64,000 bases of DNA from Clostridiales bacterium (GTDB lineage Bacteria > Bacillota > Clostridia > Oscillospirales > Oscillospiraceae): the NCBI GenBank assembly GCA_019418025.1, contig DYCR01000001.1:1-64000 (forward strand). Direction: 5' to 3'. The position numbers were made by a program, and so were the translations under genes. The notes under the pieces were generated by a model, which was not told where the DNA came from, made no database searches, and saw nothing but the letters and a program-made list of their open reading frames with translations. Numbering within the stretch: the first letter of the stretch is position 1; each line of letters begins with the position of its first letter. Positions 59,018 to 64,000 of the stretch are shown piece after piece.

Positions 59018-59590
59018 TTATTCTCCTTTCTCAGTGAGTGTTGCAAGCATGCTCTGGGCTTTGTTTTGCAGCTGAGAGGCCCACCATGCGATCAGCATGA
59101 TCTCAAGCACCTGCTCCACACGTTCCTTTGCACCGGGAAACGGCTCCCGGTAGTCAGACAAGCTTTCACGGATACACCGGCTCAGCAGCTCATGGTCGGA
59201 GATTTTCCCATCGTACACCGCCGCCACCTGCAAAAACGCAAAGTAGAGCTGTGTGTCGTCGATGGAATCGTCGGATTCATCATCCAGATTTCCGTTGATA
59301 TACGACAGCAATCCGCAGATCTTCTCCATCGGCAGGGCGTTTTTCAGCATATTGATGATCAATATTCTGCAAAACTGCCGACAGGTATAGCGTTTGTCCA
59401 CAGGCGGCGCCAGAAATCCCCGCTTCACCCAGTTCTGTATCGCGTGGGGTTCAAGCCCCGTGACCGTGGCCACCTGACTGCGCACCATCCCCCCTGCCAG
59501 AAACATCGAGCAGATCTGCTCCTGCATGGCATCGGGTCTGCTGCGGTCAGCCGAAAGCTGCGTACCCGGAATCTTCCACTGCACTGTCAT
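59018..59590 (-). CDS. DUF1836 putative DNA-binding protein
   Basis: A 190-residue protein of the DUF1836 family: an HTH-like N-terminal half (GMVRSQVATVTGLEPHAIQNWVKRGFLAPPVDKRYTCRQFCRI) and a helical C-terminal half. The start is uncertain: ATG 59590 is used here, but SD GGAGGTG is better spaced for GTG 59584. A dyad at 59606-59626 overlaps the presumed promoter and is a likely autoregulatory operator. Its stop lies five bases before hflK, so it is likely the regulator of that operon. Confidence 0.82.
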   Translation of the reverse strand: MTVQWKIPGTQLSADRSRPDAMQEQICSMFLAGGMVRSQVATVTGLEPHAIQNWVKRGFLAPPVDKRYTCRQFCRILIINMLKNALPMEKICGLLSYINGNLDDESDDSIDDTQLYFAFLQVAAVYDGKISDHELLSRCIRESLSDYREPFPGAKERVEQVLEIMLIAWWASQLQNKAQSMLATLTEKGE

Positions 59591-59605
59591 CACCTCCATG
59601 GATTT

Positions 59606-59626
59606 GTGATAACATGATATTATCAC
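59606..59626. promoter_or_regulatory. Dyad operator upstream of the DUF1836 gene
   Basis: GTGATAA, seven bases, TTATCAC; a further ATCAC...GTGAT pair overlaps it at 59622-59639. Spaced half-sites fit binding of a dimeric HTH protein such as the DUF1836 product. Confidence 0.55.
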
Positions 59627-59702
59627 GCAATCATGTGATTGTCAATAGGAATTATATAATTATTTTTATCTCAAAATTCTCTCTCCCCTTTTTATTTTCC
59701 AC

Positions 59703-59731
59703 TTTACGAATCAACAAAAATAGAGTAGAAT
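59703..59731 (+). promoter_or_regulatory. Promoter of the zinc-ribbon gene
   Basis: TTTACG (59703-59708), 17-base spacer, TAGAAT (59726-59731). Confidence 0.65.
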
Positions 59732-59765
59732 ACACATAAGAAATCAGAAAGGGGGCAAGGACCAT

Positions 59766-60146
59766 ATGCCATGTCTCAAATGCGGGCGGGAAACCCAGCA
59801 ATCCAATGTATTCTGCGATGCATGCCTCGAGGACATGCGTCAGCATCCGGTGAAGCCCGGAACCCCGGTCACCATCTTCAAACGGCCTGAGGCTCCCGCG
59901 AAATCCCCCGGGAAAAAGCAGCAAAAGCCAGAGGAACTCCTGGTAAAATACCAAAAGAAGAACAAACGGCTTGTCTCCTGGGTCATCGCCCTGAGTGTCC
60001 TGCTTGCCCTGACCTCCATCGGTCTAGCCTGCAAGCTTTACTGGGACTACGGTCATCTCCCCTTGGGGCAGAACTATGTTACCGAGACACAGATGCCTCT
60101 TGTCCCGGCAAATACCACCCCTCCGGCGGAACTGCCCATCCCCTGA
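59766..60146 (+). CDS. Zinc-ribbon membrane protein, unknown function
   Basis: A 126-residue protein with a zinc ribbon at the N-terminus (CLKCGRETQQSNVFCDAC, four cysteines in two C-x2-C pairs), a basic linker, one membrane helix (LVSWVIALSVLLALTSIGLA), and a short external tail ending in prolines. Its role is unknown. It lies directly upstream of parAB, separated by a terminator and two parS sites; SD AAAGGGGG. Confidence 0.78.
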   Translation: MPCLKCGRETQQSNVFCDACLEDMRQHPVKPGTPVTIFKRPEAPAKSPGKKQQKPEELLVKYQKKNKRLVSWVIALSVLLALTSIGLACKLYWDYGHLPLGQNYVTETQMPLVPANTTPPAELPIP

Positions 60147-60179
60147 GTTTTTACAAAATGCGTCTGAAAAACCGAAAAT

Positions 60180-60195
60180 TGTTTCACGTGAAACA
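60180..60195. promoter_or_regulatory. parS centromere site 1
   Basis: TGTTTCACGTGAAACA, a perfect 16-bp match to the ParB binding palindrome, upstream of parA. Confidence 0.95.
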
Positions 60196-60222
60196 CTCCT
60201 CTTTCAAAGAGGGGTGTTTTTT
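60192..60222 (+). terminator. Terminator of the zinc-ribbon gene, between two parS sites
   Basis: AACACTCCTCTTT/AAAGAGGGGTGTT followed by TTTT; it partly overlaps parS site 1. Confidence 0.8.
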
Positions 60223-60227
60223 GAAAA

Positions 60228-60243
60228 TGTTTCACGTGAAACA
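60228..60243. promoter_or_regulatory. parS centromere site 2
   Basis: A second perfect TGTTTCACGTGAAACA, 48 bases after the first, so both lie on a similar face of the helix. Confidence 0.95.
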
Positions 60244-60321
60244 GCAGAATATCCGGCAATGTCTCTTGATTTTTGGGAACAAACTGTTATAATGGGTCAT
60301 AGAAAACTTGGAGGTACTGGA

Positions 60322-61077
60322 ATGGGAAAAACATTTGCAATCGTAAACCAAAAAGGCGGTGTCGGCAAAACAACCACCGCTGTCAACCTATCCGCTGCAC
60401 TCCACGAGCTTGGAATGAAAACGCTGCTCTGCGATTTTGACCCTCAGGCAAATGCCACCTCCGGACTGGGTATCGAAAAACGGAAGATCAAAAAAAGCAT
60501 CTACGACGTGCTGCTGAATGAGGTCCCCGTGGAAGAGGCTATCGTCACAACGGATTTCGGTGATATCCTGCCTGCCTGCGCGGATCTGGCCGGTGCCGCC
60601 GTGGAGCTGATTGCCACGGAGGATCGGGAAAATCAGCTGAAAAATAAGCTTGGCTCCATAAAGGACAACTACGACGTCATCTTCATCGACTGTCCCCCCT
60701 CTCTGGAGCTGCTTACATTAAACAGCCTTTGCGCCGCCGATGCGATCGTGGTACCCGTGCAGTGTGAATACTATGCTCTGGAGGGTCTGTCCGACCTGAT
60801 GACCACCCTGCGGATGGTCAAGCGGAGAATGAACCCGAATCTGGAGCTGTTCGGCGTGATCCTGACCATGTTCGACGGACGCACCAACTTCTCCAATCAG
60901 GTGGCTCAGGAGGTCCGCCGCCATCTTCCCGGCAAGGTTTTCGGGAACGCCATCCCCAGAAACGTCCGCCTTGCCGAGGCTCCCAGTCACGGCATCCCCG
61001 TCATGAACTATGACCGTTCCAGTCGGGGCGCACAGGCATACCGGCTTCTGGCTGAGGAATTCAAATCTAAACTCTAA
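60322..61077 (+). CDS. parA: Chromosome partitioning ATPase ParA/Soj
   Basis: A 251-residue MinD/ParA ATPase. The deviant Walker A is KGGVGKTTT (11-19), CDFDPQANAT follows as the A' motif, VIFIDCPPSL as Walker B, and the C-terminal helix carries the DNA-binding arginines. ParA with ParB-parS segregates the chromosome origin and regulates DnaA in Firmicutes. ATG 60322 follows SD TTGGAGGT; a longer frame upstream runs through the parS sites and is not real. Confidence 0.96.
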   Translation: MGKTFAIVNQKGGVGKTTTAVNLSAALHELGMKTLLCDFDPQANATSGLGIEKRKIKKSIYDVLLNEVPVEEAIVTTDFGDILPACADLAGAAVELIATEDRENQLKNKLGSIKDNYDVIFIDCPPSLELLTLNSLCAADAIVVPVQCEYYALEGLSDLMTTLRMVKRRMNPNLELFGVILTMFDGRTNFSNQVAQEVRRHLPGKVFGNAIPRNVRLAEAPSHGIPVMNYDRSSRGAQAYRLLAEEFKSKL

Positions 61078-61092
61078 GAAAGGGTGATCCAC

Positions 61093-61974
61093 TTGGCAAG
61101 ACCAAAGGGACTTGGCAGGGGTCTGGGGGCCATCATCGCAGATACCCCCGAATCCGTAGGGGAACAGTCCCCCTATCAGATCCTGCCGATTCATAAAATC
61201 GAACCAAACCAAAATCAGCCAAGACGTGATTTTGACGAGGAGGAGCTGCAAGCCCTCTCCGAATCCATCTCCGTCCACGGTCTGATTCAGCCACTCACCG
61301 TTCGGGAGACAGGCTCCGGCTACTATCAGATCATCGCAGGCGAACGCCGCTGGCGGGCAAGCCGAATGGCAGGTCTCAGCGAGGTTCCGGCGGTGATCAT
61401 CGAAGCCGATGACCGGAAGGCCATGGAGCTGGCGCTGATCGAGAACCTTCAGCGTGAGGACCTGAACCCCGTGGAAGAGGCCTTAGGCTATCACGCACTC
61501 ATCGAGGATTACGGTCTGACTCAGGAGGAAACTGCCGAGCGGGTGGGTAAATCCCGTCCTGCCGTGGCGAATGCCCTGAGACTGCTGAATCTGCCGGAGG
61601 GCATTCTGGACATGCTCCGCAACGGAAAGCTCACCGCAGGACATGCCCGTGCCATTCTTTCCCTGAAAACAGAGAAAAAAATGATGGAGGCTGCTCAGAA
61701 AATCTCCGCACTGGACCTTTCCGTCCGTCAGGCGGAGCTGCTGTGCCGCAATCTCTCCCGTGAGCCTATGCCGGAGCCGAAAAAGTCACCTCTGGCTATC
61801 GATTACGTTGCCGAATGCGAAAAAAGCCTCTCCAAGCAGCTTGGTCGAGGGGTCAAGATCGTCAACGGCAAGCGCAAGGGTCGGTTTGAACTGGAATTTT
61901 ATGGGGAAGATGATTTACAGGTGCTTTTGGATGCCCTGATGACCCTGCGCGGCGGTCAGCGCCGCCAAAACTGA
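61093..61974 (+). CDS. parB: Chromosome partitioning protein ParB/Spo0J
   Basis: A 293-residue parS-binding CTPase: N-terminal RPKGLGRGLGAIIAD, QNQPRRDFDEEELQ, the CTP motif IIAGERRWRAS, ENLQREDLNPVEEA, a helix-turn-helix (LTQEETAERVGKSRPAVANALRLL), and a C-terminal dimer domain. A TTG start at 61093 is preferred because SD AAAGGGTG is well spaced and the protein then begins MARPKGLGRGL; GTG 61084 is the alternative. Co-transcribed with parA. Confidence 0.95.
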   Translation: MARPKGLGRGLGAIIADTPESVGEQSPYQILPIHKIEPNQNQPRRDFDEEELQALSESISVHGLIQPLTVRETGSGYYQIIAGERRWRASRMAGLSEVPAVIIEADDRKAMELALIENLQREDLNPVEEALGYHALIEDYGLTQEETAERVGKSRPAVANALRLLNLPEGILDMLRNGKLTAGHARAILSLKTEKKMMEAAQKISALDLSVRQAELLCRNLSREPMPEPKKSPLAIDYVAECEKSLSKQLGRGVKIVNGKRKGRFELEFYGEDDLQVLLDALMTLRGGQRRQN

Positions 61975-62045
61975 GTGAATTATATATTATAATGTATCGT
62001 CGGACACCCGTGCCGATGATGGAGTAACGAGAAGGAGTCATAACC

Positions 62046-63335
<1,290 letters not shown>

Positions 63336-63348
63336 ATTTTTCCGTATT

Positions 63349-63380
63349 GCAGGGCAGAAGCCATTTCTGCCCTGCTTTTT
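63349..63380 (+). terminator. Terminator of serS
   Basis: GCAGGGCAGAA/TTCTGCCCTGC with a short loop and TTTTT. Confidence 0.9.
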
Positions 63381-63413
63381 ATACAAATATTAAGGAAATT
63401 ATATAGATTTTCT

Positions 63414-63442
63414 TTGACAAATCCGCAAAAAAATGATATGCT
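63414..63442 (+). promoter_or_regulatory. Promoter of the NfnA-like gene
   Basis: Perfect TTGACA (63414-63419), 17-base spacer, TATGCT (63437-63442). Confidence 0.75.
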
Positions 63443-63499
63443 TGTATCGGTAAATTATTATCCAATATTATGGTCATCAAAAAAAGGAAGGATCAGATT

Positions 63500-64000
63500 A
63501 TGTATAAGATTGTATCCAAGAGAGAGTTAAATCCCTCTGTCACAATGATGGAAATCGAAGCCCCCTTCGTTGCCAAGAAGGCAAAGGCCGGTCAGTTCAT
63601 CATCTTCCGCATCGATGAGCAGGGCGAGCGCGTTCCCCTGACCATTGCGGGCTATGATCGTGAAAAAGGAACGGTTTCGATTATTTTCCAGAAGGTTGGC
63701 TTCGCAACCATCGCTCTGGGCAATCTGAACGAAGGCGACTACATCCTGGACTTTGTCGGCCCTCTGGGCAAGCCCACCGAGGTCGAGGGTCACAAGCGTG
63801 TATGCGTGGTCGGCGGCGGCGTCGGCTGTGCCATCGCACTGCCCTCTGCCCGTGCATTCAAAGAAGCAGGCGCACAGGTCGATGTGATCGTCGGCTTCCG
63901 CAGCAAGGATATCGTCATTTTGGAGGAAGAATTCAAGGCAGTTGCCGACAATCTGATCCTCATGACCGATGATGGCAGCTACGGCCGCCACGGTCTGGTT
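63500..64000 (+). CDS. Sulfide/dihydroorotate dehydrogenase-like FAD/NAD-binding protein, NfnA-type (partial)
   Basis: The first 167 codons of a gene running off the window. The sequence starts MYKIVSKRELNPSVTMMEIE, with KAGQFIIFRIDEQGERVPLTI for FAD binding and VCVVGGGVGCAIALPSARAF as the NAD(P) Rossmann segment. This matches the ferredoxin-NADP reductase alpha subunit of the electron-bifurcating NfnAB complex or sulfide dehydrogenase subunit B. SD AAAAAGGAAGGA. A gltA/nfnB-like gene would be expected next, beyond the edge. Confidence 0.88.
   Translation, partial: MYKIVSKRELNPSVTMMEIEAPFVAKKAKAGQFIIFRIDEQGERVPLTIAGYDREKGTVSIIFQKVGFATIALGNLNEGDYILDFVGPLGKPTEVEGHKRVCVVGGGVGCAIALPSARAFKEAGAQVDVIVGFRSKDIVILEEEFKAVADNLILMTDDGSYGRHGLV

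Noticed and set aside
61975..62045. T-box leader for serS
   Set aside because: Only about 70 bases separate parB and serS, too short for a specifier stem and antiterminator, and no T-box core sequence is seen.

Overview
The window looks like a GC-rich, strictly anaerobic, endospore-forming Clostridia chromosome, most likely Oscillospirales/Oscillospiraceae. Sporulation genes (spoIIE, spoIVB), RNase Y, Noc and ParABS point to a Firmicute. Strong GGAGG ribosome sites and TTGACA/TATAAT promoters fit this. A flavodiiron protein, a double-cubane-type ferredoxin (DUF362) protein and an NfnA/sulfide-dehydrogenase-like flavoprotein suggest anaerobiosis. No rRNA, phage, CRISPR or complete insertion sequence is visible. 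noc, parAB with two perfect parS sites, and DnaA-box clusters suggest the window lies near the replication origin, but dnaA itself is not present.

Layout. 0-9 kb (minus strand): a cell-surface polymer locus. It holds a LicC-type cytidylyltransferase with an N-terminal winged helix, a binding-protein/ATPase/permease ABC importer, a CDP-glycerol glycerophosphotransferase-like protein, and a 909-residue fusion of a YidC-like domain to an LtaS/sulfatase-like domain. 9-31 kb: housekeeping genes (DUF362, DUF89, typA, yetF-like, spoIIE, CYTH, DnaQ-like exonuclease, cutC, proC, aminotransferase, MBOAT/DHHW acyltransferase pair, mntP, pgi, glcK, fprA, udk). 31-49.6 kb: noc, alr, FemX-like, marR, rny, prfC, an SPFH/NfeD pair, an RNA methyltransferase, a lipid kinase, a two-component system with an HtrA protease, uppP and a sugar nucleotidyltransferase. 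49.6-52.6 kb: a small accessory pocket of regulators and orphans. 52.7-64 kb: spoIVB, three tRNA genes, an lspA-rluD-HAD operon, a Gly/Cys-rich mini-protein, a DUF1836-hflK-hflC operon, a zinc-ribbon protein, parAB, serS and the start of an NfnA-like gene.

The most unusual signal is a roughly 200-bp, multi-hairpin dispersed repeat. Both full-length copies (4357-4558 and 56844-57042) sit between two identical copies of a Rho-independent terminator hairpin. The terminator differs from locus to locus, so each copy looks like an insertion that duplicated its target terminator. At least four shortened relatives (20983, 29727, 32732, 38130) also abut terminator hairpins. The second notable item is the YidC-sulfatase fusion, whose conserved insertase arginine appears to be replaced by asparagine. 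It sits in a locus that could build and decorate a teichoic-acid-like polymer. All promoters, terminators and start sites were picked by eye; no search or alignment program was run.
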